Assembly (NCBI RefSeq): GCF_002760665.1
Contig: NZ_PDOB01000015.1
Location: 1-64,000, forward strand
Length of the DNA: 64,000 nt
DNA from: Massilia psychrophila
Lineage (GTDB): Bacteria; Pseudomonadota; Gammaproteobacteria; Burkholderiales; Burkholderiaceae_D
Direction: 5' to 3'
Part shown: positions 44,334 through 53,012 of the stretch, in pieces
How the letters are laid out: the number at the start of each line of letters is the position of its first letter
Numbering within the stretch: position 1 is the first letter of the stretch
The notes under the pieces: generated by a model
Told to the model about the DNA's origin: nothing
The model's input: only the letters and a program-made list of their open reading frames with translations
Database searches by the model: none
Translations under genes and position numbers: made by a program

Positions 44334-45077
44334 ATGCGCCTCGCCATCCTGACCGACCTGCACGCCAACCGCGAAGCGTTGAGCGCATGCTTGGCGCACG
44401 CCGAACAACAGAAGGCCGACCAGTATGCGTTTACCGGCGACTTGGTCGGCTACGGCGCTGATCCGGCATGGGTGGTCGATACGGTGATGGATTACGTGCT
44501 CCATGGCGCCGCGGCGGTGCAGGGCAACCACGATTATTCGGTCACGCGCGACACCCGTCCGCACATGCACGCCGAAGCGCGCGAAGTGATCGACTGGACG
44601 CGCGGCCAGCTCAACGCCGGCCAGCTGGCCTTCCTGGCCGGCCTGGCGCTGACGGAAGAGCGTGGCAACATGCTGTTCGTGCACGCCAGTGCCTTCGAGC
44701 CGGTCAAATGGGAATACGTGACCGGTGTCGCCGAGGCCGAGCGCAGCTTGCGTGCCACGCGCAGCCGGATGGTGTTTTGCGGCCACGTGCACACGCCGGC
44801 GCTGTACCGCCGCGCCGACGACGGCCGCATGGGCAGCCATGCCCCGGCGCCGGGCAACCGCATCGCCATCAAGCCGCAGCACCAGTACCTGGTGATTCCA
44901 GGGGCGGTGGGCCAGCCGCGCGACGGCAATTGCGCGGCGTGCTACGCCATGTACGACGACGTCACGCGCGAGCTGACGTACTTCCGGGTGCCGTACGACC
45001 ATGGTGCGGCGGCGCGCCGGGTGATCGCCTCCGGGCTGCCGATCGTGCTCGCGATGCGCCTGATCGAAGGCATTTGA
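44334..45077 (+). CDS. metallophosphoesterase family protein
   Basis: A 247-residue protein with the calcineurin-like motifs in order: DLHAN (residues 8-12), GDLVGYGADP, GNHD and GHVHTP. These bind two metal ions. It resembles the YfcE/DR1281-type small bacterial phosphodiesterases; the substrate is unknown. It starts at ATG 44334, 143 bases after queC, and has no signal peptide. Confidence 0.9.
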   Translation: MRLAILTDLHANREALSACLAHAEQQKADQYAFTGDLVGYGADPAWVVDTVMDYVLHGAAAVQGNHDYSVTRDTRPHMHAEAREVIDWTRGQLNAGQLAFLAGLALTEERGNMLFVHASAFEPVKWEYVTGVAEAERSLRATRSRMVFCGHVHTPALYRRADDGRMGSHAPAPGNRIAIKPQHQYLVIPGAVGQPRDGNCAACYAMYDDVTRELTYFRVPYDHGAAARRVIASGLPIVLAMRLIEGI

Positions 45078-45095
45078 GGCTGTGCAGACCCGGGT

Positions 45096-45347
45096 TCAGC
45101 TGAGATTCGGCTTGAGGCGGTTGCGGCGCGCGCGGCCAACGAAAAACCAGATGATGGCGAGCGGGATCAACAGCGGCGAGACCAGCGCCGCCACTACCAG
45201 CGCCAGGGCGGTGACGATCATGACGCCGGGCGGGGCGTCGATCTCCTCGCCGTCGAAGTCGAACGTCGCGTCGGACGAATCACCGAAAACGTGCCACGCC
45301 AGCAGGAAAAACAGCACCAGGACGACGAAGGGGCGAATCTTTTTCAT
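45096..45347 (-). CDS. small membrane protein, unknown
   Basis: An 83-residue protein with an N-terminal hydrophobic segment (RPFVVLVLFFLLAWHVF), an acidic loop (DATFDFDGEEIDAP) and a second span (about 42-70) followed by a basic tail (GRARRNRLK). I recognise no family. It is convergent with the metallophosphoesterase gene. Confidence 0.65.
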   Translation of the reverse strand: MKKIRPFVVLVLFFLLAWHVFGDSSDATFDFDGEEIDAPPGVMIVTALALVVAALVSPLLIPLAIIWFFVGRARRNRLKPNLS

Positions 45348-45512
45348 GTTTGGGCCTCGTGGTGGCGACAGGCTGCACGTTTTGCGGGCCGGGCCGGGCG
45401 CCGACCAATCGCACCGGCGTGAATCGGCGTAAATTTCGACGCATCGGCGGTTTGCCTTGAATTACGCATCACACTGCCTATACTGAACCCTTGCTTTGTC
45501 GAAGGGGATGCC

Positions 45513-45722
45513 ATGCACGTTGTCTTTCACGCACCGCACGGACGGTGGCCTGCGCAGTTAGGCCTCGATGGTCCGAAAGGGCCGCCATCGGCGCCGCCGG
45601 CGATACCGCCGATCATTATCAATCCATTCAGCTACCATTCGCCGTCACCGGCGATCGACCCGCCCGTGCCGCCGCTCGGGCCGCCGCTGATGCCGCCGCC
45701 GCGCCCGCGCCAGCGCCTGTGA
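45513..45722 (+). CDS. small proline-rich protein, unknown
   Basis: A 69-residue frame (MHVVFHAPHGRWPAQLGLDG) followed by a Pro-rich tail (SPAIDPPVPPLGPPLMPPP). An AAGGGG site stands before the ATG and a clear terminator lies 7 bases after the stop, which supports a real transcript. It has no known domain. Confidence 0.55.
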   Translation: MHVVFHAPHGRWPAQLGLDGPKGPPSAPPAIPPIIINPFSYHSPSPAIDPPVPPLGPPLMPPPRPRQRL

Positions 45723-45728
45723 ACACTG

Positions 45729-45751
45729 CCCGCCTTGCGCGGGTTTTTTTT
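45729..45751 (+). terminator. Rho-independent terminator after the small proline-rich gene
   Basis: CCCGC (45729-45733), loop CTTGC, GCGGG (45739-45743) and eight T residues (45744-45751). Confidence 0.85.
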
Positions 45752-45863
45752 CGTGGCGGCAAAACCCGCATGGTCGCACGCAGGCTCCCCGATTAGGTAA
45801 AATGGGACTTCGAACGGCCCGCCGAGTCAACGCGGCACCCTCAGTTACCGAAAGTTGGAATCA

Positions 45864-46379
45864 ATGATAGACAACGCAGCAGGCCACGAGCCGGATCAAG
45901 ATAACGAACCGGATGCCGACGCACTGGTCAACGAACCACGACTGTGGAAGGGCAACGGCTGGACCGCGCGGGTGATCAAGAACGACGACGACGAAGGCTG
46001 GGCGGTCGCCATGATCAAGGACGGCGAGCCGGAGCCGGCGCTGGTCGGGCCGTGGACGATGGGCCGCGACAAAAAGAATCCCAAGCCGCTCGACACCAAC
46101 GCCTTCCACACGCTGGTCAAGACCGCCAATGAAGTGCTGCGCCGCCACGAACAGCAGTTGCACGCCCAGTTGCACAAGAACACCTATGTGTACGCCAATG
46201 GCGCACAGCTCAAGGTGACGCTCGATATCGTGCCCGACGACGAGCATCCCTACGCCTTGCTGAGCGCGTTCGACGACGCCGGCGAGCGCCTAGCCCAGGT
46301 ACGGGTGGCGGCCAGCTTCAAGCTGTCGCCGTCGAGCGCCACCGAGTGGATCGAAAAAGATTTTCGCGCGCCGCGCTGA
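45864..46379 (+). CDS. conserved hypothetical protein
   Basis: A 171-residue acidic soluble protein (MIDNAAGHEPDQDNEPDADA). It contains VNEPRLWKGNGWTARVIKND and TYVYANGAQLKVTLDIVPDD, an alpha/beta pattern without signal or membrane segment. I recognise no named family. ATG 45864 is preferred over an in-frame TTG 9 bases earlier. It lies upstream of the kinase gene on the same strand with a 106-base gap. Confidence 0.7.
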   Translation: MIDNAAGHEPDQDNEPDADALVNEPRLWKGNGWTARVIKNDDDEGWAVAMIKDGEPEPALVGPWTMGRDKKNPKPLDTNAFHTLVKTANEVLRRHEQQLHAQLHKNTYVYANGAQLKVTLDIVPDDEHPYALLSAFDDAGERLAQVRVAASFKLSPSSATEWIEKDFRAPR

Positions 46380-46485
46380 AAAGCGACACTTTTACGCCTA
46401 CCAGCTTCCAATTTGCACGATGGCCCCGGCGACCCGGCCGGGGAACTGTTAATATTTACTTAATTTATTGATTTAAGGAAAATAG

Positions 46486-47883
46486 ATGGAAAACCGTCTC
46501 AATCGTCTCGAAACGGTCCAGGCGACACTGCTCGAGATCGGGCAGCTGTCGGCCAGTTGCAGCGATATTACCGAATTCATTGGCGCGGTGCACCGCGCCC
46601 TCGGCCGCATCATGTACGCCGCCAACTTTTACGTGGCGCTGGGTGACCATGATGACGGCACCGTGCGCTTCGTCTATTTTGTCGACGAGGCCGACGCCGC
46701 CCCCGACCCGGAAGAAAAAATTACGCTGGCCTCGCCCGAGCAATCGCCCACCGCCTGGGTGATGCTCAACCGCCGCACCCTGGTGATGACGGCCGCCGAA
46801 CACAACGCGCGCGGGCCGGATGGCAATGGCTGGGGCGTTGGCAGCACCGCCGAGCACTGGATGGGCTGCCCGCTGCTCGACCAGCAGCACCAGGCGCTGG
46901 GCGTGATCGTGATCCAGAGCTACTCGCCCGAATATACCTTCAGCGACGAGGATCAGGCGCTGTTCGCGCTGCTGGCCAACCATGTCTCGAACGCGCTGCA
47001 GGGCATGCAGAGCATGGACCGGCTCGAACGCGCGGTGCAGGAGCGCACCGCCATGCTCGAGCAGCAGAACGCCGCGCTCTCTACCGCGATGACGGCGCTG
47101 CGCGAAGCACAGTCCGAACTGGTGCGCCAGGAAAAGCTCGCCTCGCTGGGGCGGCTGGTGGCCGGCGTCGCCCACGAAATCAACACGCCGCTGGGAATTT
47201 GCGTGACTGCCACCAGTCATTTGGTGCAGGAACTCAAGCTCACGCGCGAAGAACTGGCCGGCGGCGCGATGACGCAGGACAGTCTGGAAGAGTTCCTCGG
47301 CATCGTCGACCAGTCGCTGCGCATTCTTACCACCAACACCCAGCGCGCGGCGGCGCTGGTGCGCAGCTTCAAGCAGGTGGCGGTGGACCAGTCGTCGGAC
47401 GCCATCCGCAGCTTCAACCTGAAAACATACATGCACGAGGTGCTGCTGTCGCTGCAGCCGAAACTGAAAGGGCGGCCGGTATTGGTGGAGGTCGACTGCG
47501 CGCCCGATATCGTGCTCGACAGCTTCCCGGGCGCGGTGTCGCAGATCCTCACCAACATGGTGGTCAATTCGCTGGTGCATGGCTTCGAGCACGAGCAGGC
47601 CGGATCGATCGTGATAAAAGCGGCGCGGGACGGAGAAACAGTGGTGCTCGACTACAGCGATGACGGCGCCGGCATGGATGCCGACACGCTGGCCAAGCTG
47701 TTCGATCCGTTTTTCACCACGCGGCGCGGCAGCGGCGGCAGCGGCCTGGGCGCGCACATCCTGTACAACCTGGTGACCGGGCCGCTGGGCGGAACGGTCA
47801 AGGTGAACAGTGCGCCGGGGCAGGGATTGCGCTATCGGCTGCGGTTTCCGCGCAGTAGGCGCAAGGAGACAGTGGTGGTGTGA
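46486..47883 (+). CDS. GAF-domain sensor histidine kinase
   Basis: A 465-residue soluble kinase. It has a GAF domain at about 10-170, a coiled coil at about 175-215, the phospho-acceptor His in LVAGVAHEINTPLG (near residue 228), N-box ILTNMVVNSLVHG, G1 YSDDGAGMD and FDPFFTTRRGSGGSGLG. It lacks membrane segments, so it senses a cytoplasmic cue through the GAF domain. No response regulator is adjacent on the same strand; the nearest is the HD-GYP regulator on the other strand beyond the repeat block. The AT-rich region before the ATG may hold its promoter. Confidence 0.92.
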   Translation: MENRLNRLETVQATLLEIGQLSASCSDITEFIGAVHRALGRIMYAANFYVALGDHDDGTVRFVYFVDEADAAPDPEEKITLASPEQSPTAWVMLNRRTLVMTAAEHNARGPDGNGWGVGSTAEHWMGCPLLDQQHQALGVIVIQSYSPEYTFSDEDQALFALLANHVSNALQGMQSMDRLERAVQERTAMLEQQNAALSTAMTALREAQSELVRQEKLASLGRLVAGVAHEINTPLGICVTATSHLVQELKLTREELAGGAMTQDSLEEFLGIVDQSLRILTTNTQRAAALVRSFKQVAVDQSSDAIRSFNLKTYMHEVLLSLQPKLKGRPVLVEVDCAPDIVLDSFPGAVSQILTNMVVNSLVHGFEHEQAGSIVIKAARDGETVVLDYSDDGAGMDADTLAKLFDPFFTTRRGSGGSGLGAHILYNLVTGPLGGTVKVNSAPGQGLRYRLRFPRSRRKETVVV

Positions 47884-47942
47884 GGCGGCGCGGCGGCGGG
47901 TCCCGAAACCGTCACATTGTGCATGTCGTCCTTGCGGATGAG

Positions 47943-48161
47943 GGGTGTCGCAAAAGGCCGCTCAACTCTAGATCCGTCGTCCTCGCCATTGGCGAAAACG
48001 CCTCCCCGCGCACGCGGGTGTCGCAAAAGGCCGCTCAACTCTAGATCCGTCGTTCTCGCCATTGGCGAAAACGCCTCCTCGCGCACGCGGGTGTCGCAAA
48101 AGGCCGCTCAACTCTAGATCCGTCGTCCTCGCCATTGGCGAAAACGCCTCCTCGCGCACGC
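47943..48161 (+). repeat. three tandem copies of a 73-bp unit
   Basis: Units start at 47943, 48016 and 48089 with an exact 73-base period. Each begins GGGTGTCGCAAAAGGCCGCT and ends with CTCGCGCACGC or CCCGCGCACGC. Only a few bases differ between copies. The block follows directly on the kinase gene (60 bases after its stop) and runs without a gap into the 147-bp units. Confidence 0.95.
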
Positions 48162-48455
48162 GGGGACCCAATTTGCCCGATTAGTTGACCATTTTTTTAA
48201 CGGACGAAGCCAGGCATTGTCGAGATTCGTGAAAAATTGGGTCCCCGCATTCGCGAGGACGACGTGTTAGTTGTGGCCATTCGTCTTTTTGCGACACCCC
48301 TCGGATGCGGGGACCCAATTTGCCCGATTAGTTGACCATCTTCTTAACGGACGAAGCCAGGCATTGTCGAGATTCGTGAAAAATTGGGTCCCCGCATTCG
48401 CGAGGACGACGTGTTAGTTGTGGCCATTCGTCTTTTTGCGACACCCCTCGGATGC
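48162..48455 (+). repeat. two tandem copies of a 147-bp palindromic unit
   Basis: Copies start at 48162 and 48309; a third diverged start is at 48456. Each carries inverted arms GGGGACCCAATTT and AAATTGGGTCCCC and then GCATTCGCGAGGACGACG, the arm shared with 2789-2897. Near its end TTTTTGCGACACCC is the inverse of the start of the 73-bp units, so the whole block is a nested set of hairpins. Confidence 0.93.
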
Positions 48456-48542
48456 GGGGACCCCATTTCGTGGCAACACGATAAAATGGGTTTCGCGCCT
48501 GCGCGGGAATGACGGTCTTGAGTTTGGCGGCGAAACGCCGCT

Positions 48543-50048
48543 TCAATCCGGCCAGCGCCGGTTGATGTCGAGCACCTTGTCCATGTTGGCGATCAGCAGT
48601 TCGACGTACTGTGGGTCCAGGTGGTGGCCCGACACGTCGCGCAGGTGGGCGGTGATTTGCTCGATCGGCCAGGCATCTTTGTAGCAGCGCTTGTGGCTAA
48701 GCGCATCGAACACGTCGGCGACGGCGACGATGCGCGCGTAACGGTGGATGTCGTACCCCTTCAAGCCCTGCGGATAGCCGCTGCCGTCGAATTTTTCATG
48801 GTGCTGGTAGGCGATCACGGCGGCCGCTTTCAGGATCGGGCGCGACGAGCCTTCCAGGATCGACAGGCCGACCGCCGGATGCTGCTTCATGATTTCCCAC
48901 TCGCTCGGGGTCAGCTTGCCCGGTTTGAGCAGCACCGAATCGGGCGTGGCAATCTTGCCGATATCGTGCATCGGTGCGGCGTGCATCAGCACCGTGGTTT
49001 CGTCGTCCGGCAGGCCGGATGCCTGGGCCAGCAAAAAGCACACTTGCGACATGCGGCGCACGTGGTTGCCCGCTTCATTGGAGCGCGACTCGACGACGTC
49101 GCCCAGCCGTAAAATCAGTTCAGCCTGGGTGTCGGTGATCTCCTGGCTCAGCAGGATATTGTCGAAGGCGATTGCCACGCCCGAGCAGAACACTTCGAGC
49201 AGTTGGGCGTCGATGTCTGAAATCTCATCGACGCCCTTGAGCACCAGCAGCGACGCCTTGCCGCTGCTGTTCGGGAAGAAGCCGACGTAGGTGTCGCCGT
49301 GCAAGCGCGAGATGCGATTGTGGCGCGCCTCGTCGAGCTTGGCGATCAGTTCCGGGCAGATCACGTCGTTGCCGAGCTCGCCAATCTGGGCGAGGATTTC
49401 GTATTCGGTTTCGCCCGTGATGAGGCTGGCACCGGACAGGCGCAGCAGCATGCTTTGCTCGAGGTGCAGCAGCGCGACGACTTGCTGCAGCAAGCCGCTG
49501 GCGAAGTCTTTCAGGTTGCGTTGCTGGAAAATATGGGCGGATGCGGCGATGACGCGCTCGAGGCCCTCACGGTAAGTTACCGCCGCCAGGCGTGCGTCTT
49601 CGACCTTCATGATGTCGCGGTAGGCGCGCAGCGCGGCGAAGGTGGTGGTGAACAGCTTGGTGCGGTCGAGCTCGGTTTTTTCCTTGTAATCGTTGATGTC
49701 GTAATCGACGATCACGCGTTCTTCCGGCGCCTGGCCCGGCTGGCCGGTGCGCAGCACGATGCGGGTGAACTGGTTACCGTGCTCCTTGCGCATCCAGCGC
49801 GCCACTTCCAGCCCGCTGTCTTCCTTCTCCATCACGACGTCGAGGAAGACCAGCGCGATATCGGTTTCGCGCGCCAGGATTTCCTTCGCTTCGGCGGCGC
49901 TGTAAGCGTGCAGGAAAGCCAGCGCCCGGCCGTCAAGTCGGAAACGGGCCAGCGTCAGCTTGGTGACGTCATGGATATCCGGCTCGTCGTCGACGAGCAA
50001 GACTTTCCATGGGACGAGCTTGGGCGCGGCAGGCGACAGGAAGGACAT
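48543..50048 (-). CDS. response regulator with DUF3369 and HD-GYP phosphodiesterase
   Basis: A 501-residue protein. It has a receiver domain (VLLVDDEPDIHDVTKLTL, phospho-Asp in LVFLDVVME), a DUF3369 sensor domain at about 140-310 and a C-terminal HD-GYP domain with HDIGKIATPDSVLLKPGKL and HHEKFDGSGYPQGLKG. It should break down c-di-GMP when phosphorylated. Start Met at 50048 (MSFLSPAAPKLVPWKVLLVD). The frame open upstream to 50477 is not coding. No kinase is adjacent in the same operon. Confidence 0.94.
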   Translation of the reverse strand: MSFLSPAAPKLVPWKVLLVDDEPDIHDVTKLTLARFRLDGRALAFLHAYSAAEAKEILARETDIALVFLDVVMEKEDSGLEVARWMRKEHGNQFTRIVLRTGQPGQAPEERVIVDYDINDYKEKTELDRTKLFTTTFAALRAYRDIMKVEDARLAAVTYREGLERVIAASAHIFQQRNLKDFASGLLQQVVALLHLEQSMLLRLSGASLITGETEYEILAQIGELGNDVICPELIAKLDEARHNRISRLHGDTYVGFFPNSSGKASLLVLKGVDEISDIDAQLLEVFCSGVAIAFDNILLSQEITDTQAELILRLGDVVESRSNEAGNHVRRMSQVCFLLAQASGLPDDETTVLMHAAPMHDIGKIATPDSVLLKPGKLTPSEWEIMKQHPAVGLSILEGSSRPILKAAAVIAYQHHEKFDGSGYPQGLKGYDIHRYARIVAVADVFDALSHKRCYKDAWPIEQITAHLRDVSGHHLDPQYVELLIANMDKVLDINRRWPD

Positions 50049-50244
50049 AAACAATTTCCGATACCGGTAAAATTTTAACGCGACAATAAAACATATTGCC
50101 TGTATGCAGGCTTTAGCTTGATTGTAGTATGAGAAATGCCCATTAACAACATCAATGTCGCGCGCTAACGCAAGCCAGGCATCTCCGGCAGCTGGCAAAC
50201 GGCGTATATTAAGGTGCTGGCACGCAGCGTGAGAGAAATCGACC

Positions 50245-50733
50245 ATGAACATGTTATTGAAGAAGATGGCGCTGGCAGGCCTGTTCGCGCTATCGGCCGG
50301 CGGCGCCTCGGCTGCCGTCACGGTGGCGTTTTCGCATCCCGAAAAGTACGGCGACCTGCCGTTTTCGCCGAGCGACCGCGAACAGGTACTTAAGGATCTA
50401 GGCGAGTACTTCGTCTCATTAAGCCGCGACTTGCCGCCGGGGCAGGAGCTGCGCGTGGAAGTGACCGACCTCGACATGGCCGGACGAATCTATCCCAATT
50501 TCCGTGGACAAGACCTGCGGGTCCTGCGCGGCCGTGCCGATTGGCCGCGCATGGCGCTGCGCTACAGCCTCGAGTCGAACGGCCGGGTCATCTCCAGCGG
50601 TGAGGAAAACCTGAGCGACATGGCCTACCTGGAGCGCATCAACCGCTATTCCGATGGCGATACGCTGCGCTATGAAAAGCGCATGATCGGCGATTGGTTT
50701 AAAAATAAGTTTGTCGTCCGCAGGCAGGGGTGA
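50245..50733 (+). CDS. DUF3016 domain protein, exported
   Basis: A 162-residue protein with a signal peptide (KKMALAGLFALSAGGASA) and the DUF3016 pattern VTVAFSHPEKYGDLPFSPSD, VEVTDLDMAGRIYPNF. Members are periplasmic and of unknown function. A GAGAGA site precedes the ATG. Confidence 0.88.
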   Translation: MNMLLKKMALAGLFALSAGGASAAVTVAFSHPEKYGDLPFSPSDREQVLKDLGEYFVSLSRDLPPGQELRVEVTDLDMAGRIYPNFRGQDLRVLRGRADWPRMALRYSLESNGRVISSGEENLSDMAYLERINRYSDGDTLRYEKRMIGDWFKNKFVVRRQG

Positions 50734-50739
50734 TGACGG

Positions 50740-51200
50740 CAACGGCACGGCGCGCGGGTCGCTGTGCCTGGACATCAGCGTCACCTTCGATTCGGGCGCA
50801 TACCAGCTCTCGTCAGACACCGTAATGGCATTGCGGTTGCCGATTTCGCCGGCGGCAATCTCGTAGCTGCGCTGTTTGCCCTCGGCCTTGATGCCTTGTA
50901 GTTATAAAAAACAAAGCCGGACTTGGCCATCGCTACCAGCGTCCTGTCGCGCGGCCCGGGTGATGCGGAAAGTGAGGTCGCCGCCGTATTTATTAAAATC
51001 CATGACGCCCACGTCGAACAGCAGGCCACCGTGCGCGTGCGCTTCGGCGCGGTAGATGGTGGCGAGGTCGGTGACGATCATGCCGCTGCCGTCGCGCTCG
51101 GTTTCGGAAATCATCGAGATCATCGCGTCGTTGCCTAGCTGTACTGGTCTCCGGCGAAGTCGAGATACAAGCGTGCCATGTGCACATTGCCGCCGTGAAG
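50740..51200 (-). pseudogene. decayed gene, fragments in several frames
   Basis: On the minus strand three readable fragments follow each other in different frames. The first ends at VHMARLYLDFAGDQYS near 51145, the second holds NDAMISMISETERDGSGMIV and GLLFDVGVMDFNKYGGDLTF (51135-50902), and the third holds GKQRSYEIAAGEIGNRNAI and VSDESWYAPESKVTLMSRHS (about 50890-50745). All three sound like one protein and the last matches a C-terminal pattern known from uncharacterised exported proteins. The gaps and frame changes show that the gene is dead. Confidence 0.6.
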
Positions 51201-52439
51201 TTAGCCTGGGGCCGCGCCGGCGCGGACGAGCTTGTAGACAATCCCGGCGGCGCTGATGATGTACAACTCGCCATCGGCGTCGCGCCCGAACGAGACGATG
51301 GCGCCGAGCTTGCCGACGTCCCAGTCGGCCTGCGCGCGCACGCCGGCACTGGCAGCCGTACCGCTGGCGACAACGCTTTTTAAAAAGCCGGCGCAGTAAT
51401 CGGAATAGAAATACTGCCCCGCCAGTTCGGGAATCGCCCGGCCGCGGTAGACATAGCCGCCGATGATCGAGCAGCCCGTTGCGTGGTCGTACTCGAAGGC
51501 CGGCGCGGCCAGCCCTGCGTCGGCGCCGGGGCAGCTGGCGGCGTTGAAGCACAGCGTTCCTTCACGGATGTTCCAGCCGTAGTTCAAGCCGCCCTGCGCT
51601 ACTTGGCTGATGTTGACTTCCTCGCGGCTGCCCTGGCCGACGTCGGCGATGGTCAAGTTGCCGCCGTCGAAAGCGAAGCGCCAGGGATTGCGCAGCCCGG
51701 AGGCCCAGATTTCGGCGCGCCGGCCGGCTTGACCAACGAATGGGTTGCCGGGCGGGATGGTGTACGGCGCGCCGGCGGTGGCGGCGCCAACGTCGAGCCG
51801 CAGCAGCTTGCCGAGCAGGCTGGCCGGGTTCTGCGCGTTGCCGGCCGGGTCGCCCGCGCCGCCGCCGTCGCCGGTGCCAAGATAAAGGAAACCGTCGGGG
51901 CCGAAGGCGACCAGGCCGCCGTAGTGGTTGGTAAAGCCGGGGTGAGCGATGCGGATGATTTCCAGCACCGCGGTCGGGTCGGCCAGGCCTGGATTGGGCG
52001 ACACGCTGCGCCGTTCGACGACGATATCGCCGGCGCGGTCGGTATAGTAGATGAAGAACTTGCCGTTGGTGGCGAACTGCGGATGGAACGCCATCGACAG
52101 CAGCCCGCCTTCGCCAGCGACCGACACGCGCGCGCTGACGTCGAGAAAGGGTAAGGCCAGCAGCGCGCCGTTTTGCAAGATGCGGATGCGGCCGGCGCGC
52201 TCGACGATGAACTGGCGCGGGTCGCCGGTCGGCGCGGTGAGAAATACTGGACTGTCGAGCCCGGTTGCGACTTGGCGCGCCGCCAACAGCAAGGGCGCCG
52301 TCGGCGTGGGCGCCGGCAGCGGCGCGTCGGCATTGCCGGGCATGCCGCCGCCACCGCCGCAGCCGGCCAGCAAGGCCAGCAAGCTCCCCAGTCGCGCCAC
52401 CGGTAGCCGCCCTACAGCACGCGTGTGTCCGACCTGCAT
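51201..52439 (-). CDS. PQQ-dependent sugar dehydrogenase-like lipoprotein
   Basis: A 412-residue protein. A lipobox (LLALLAGCGGGGG, Cys near 27) is followed by the soluble glucose dehydrogenase-type six-blade propeller (ATGLDSPVFLTAPTGDPRQF, FHPQFATNGKFFIYYT, HYGGLVAFGPDGFLYLGTGD, ASGLRNPWRFAFD). The family uses PQQ and calcium or acts as a Hedgehog-interacting-like propeller; the PQQ ligands cannot be confirmed by eye. It is anchored in the outer membrane or periplasm. Confidence 0.88.
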   Translation of the reverse strand: MQVGHTRAVGRLPVARLGSLLALLAGCGGGGGMPGNADAPLPAPTPTAPLLLAARQVATGLDSPVFLTAPTGDPRQFIVERAGRIRILQNGALLALPFLDVSARVSVAGEGGLLSMAFHPQFATNGKFFIYYTDRAGDIVVERRSVSPNPGLADPTAVLEIIRIAHPGFTNHYGGLVAFGPDGFLYLGTGDGGGAGDPAGNAQNPASLLGKLLRLDVGAATAGAPYTIPPGNPFVGQAGRRAEIWASGLRNPWRFAFDGGNLTIADVGQGSREEVNISQVAQGGLNYGWNIREGTLCFNAASCPGADAGLAAPAFEYDHATGCSIIGGYVYRGRAIPELAGQYFYSDYCAGFLKSVVASGTAASAGVRAQADWDVGKLGAIVSFGRDADGELYIISAAGIVYKLVRAGAAPG

Positions 52440-52542
52440 GGATGCTTCCCTGTGTGGTCAAGCAGATAAAACTTTATGCCGTGCGGCGCGCGCGGTCTGT
52501 GCGCCAACGCACGACGGGTCGCGGTGCGGATCATGGCGCGCT

Positions 52543-52935
52543 TCATGCGGCATCCAGGCGCTGGTTGCTGACCTGGGCCGAGGCCGACTGGATCTTGCCA
52601 TCAACGACTTCATAGATGACGACCATGTCGACCCGGCCGGCGCCTTCGGGAAATGTGCGGGTCACTTCTTCGTGGTCGATGACGATGTTGCCCATCACCA
52701 CGCGCTGCAGCAGGCGGGCGTGCAGGTTCGGTTCGGCGAAGCGCTGCGCCATCCGTGCGCGCAGGTCGGCCGCGCCGCTGGCGAGCAGCGTGGCGGGATG
52801 GGCGAACTGGCGGGCATCCAGGGCGTAGGTGGCCAGCAGGGCGTCGAGGTCGCGGGCGTTGTAGGCGTCGAGCTGGCGCTGGACGATGGTTGCGGGGTCA
52901 AGTGCAGAGGCGGTAGCAGGGTCGATTGCGGTCAT
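52543..52935 (-). CDS. NTF2-like / SnoaL-type protein
   Basis: A 130-residue protein with the cone-shaped NTF2 fold pattern: VQRQLDAYNARDLDALLATY at the start, HEEVTRTFPEGAGRVDMVVI in the middle and YEVVDGKIQSASA near the end. Such proteins are small-molecule isomerases or binding proteins; the ligand is not evident. It lies between the sugar dehydrogenase and the GGDEF-EAL gene, same strand. Confidence 0.85.
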   Translation of the reverse strand: MTAIDPATASALDPATIVQRQLDAYNARDLDALLATYALDARQFAHPATLLASGAADLRARMAQRFAEPNLHARLLQRVVMGNIVIDHEEVTRTFPEGAGRVDMVVIYEVVDGKIQSASAQVSNQRLDAA

Positions 52936-53012
52936 GGCGTTGGGGCGGTGGGTTGGCGCGCGGCTGCGTCCGACGATTGTACTGTGCCGTGTTGTGTCGT
53001 CCGGAAAAACCG

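Noticed and set aside
47943-48455. possible CRISPR array
   Set aside because: The units are 73 and 147 bp, follow without unique spacers and are themselves palindromic; no cas gene is nearby.
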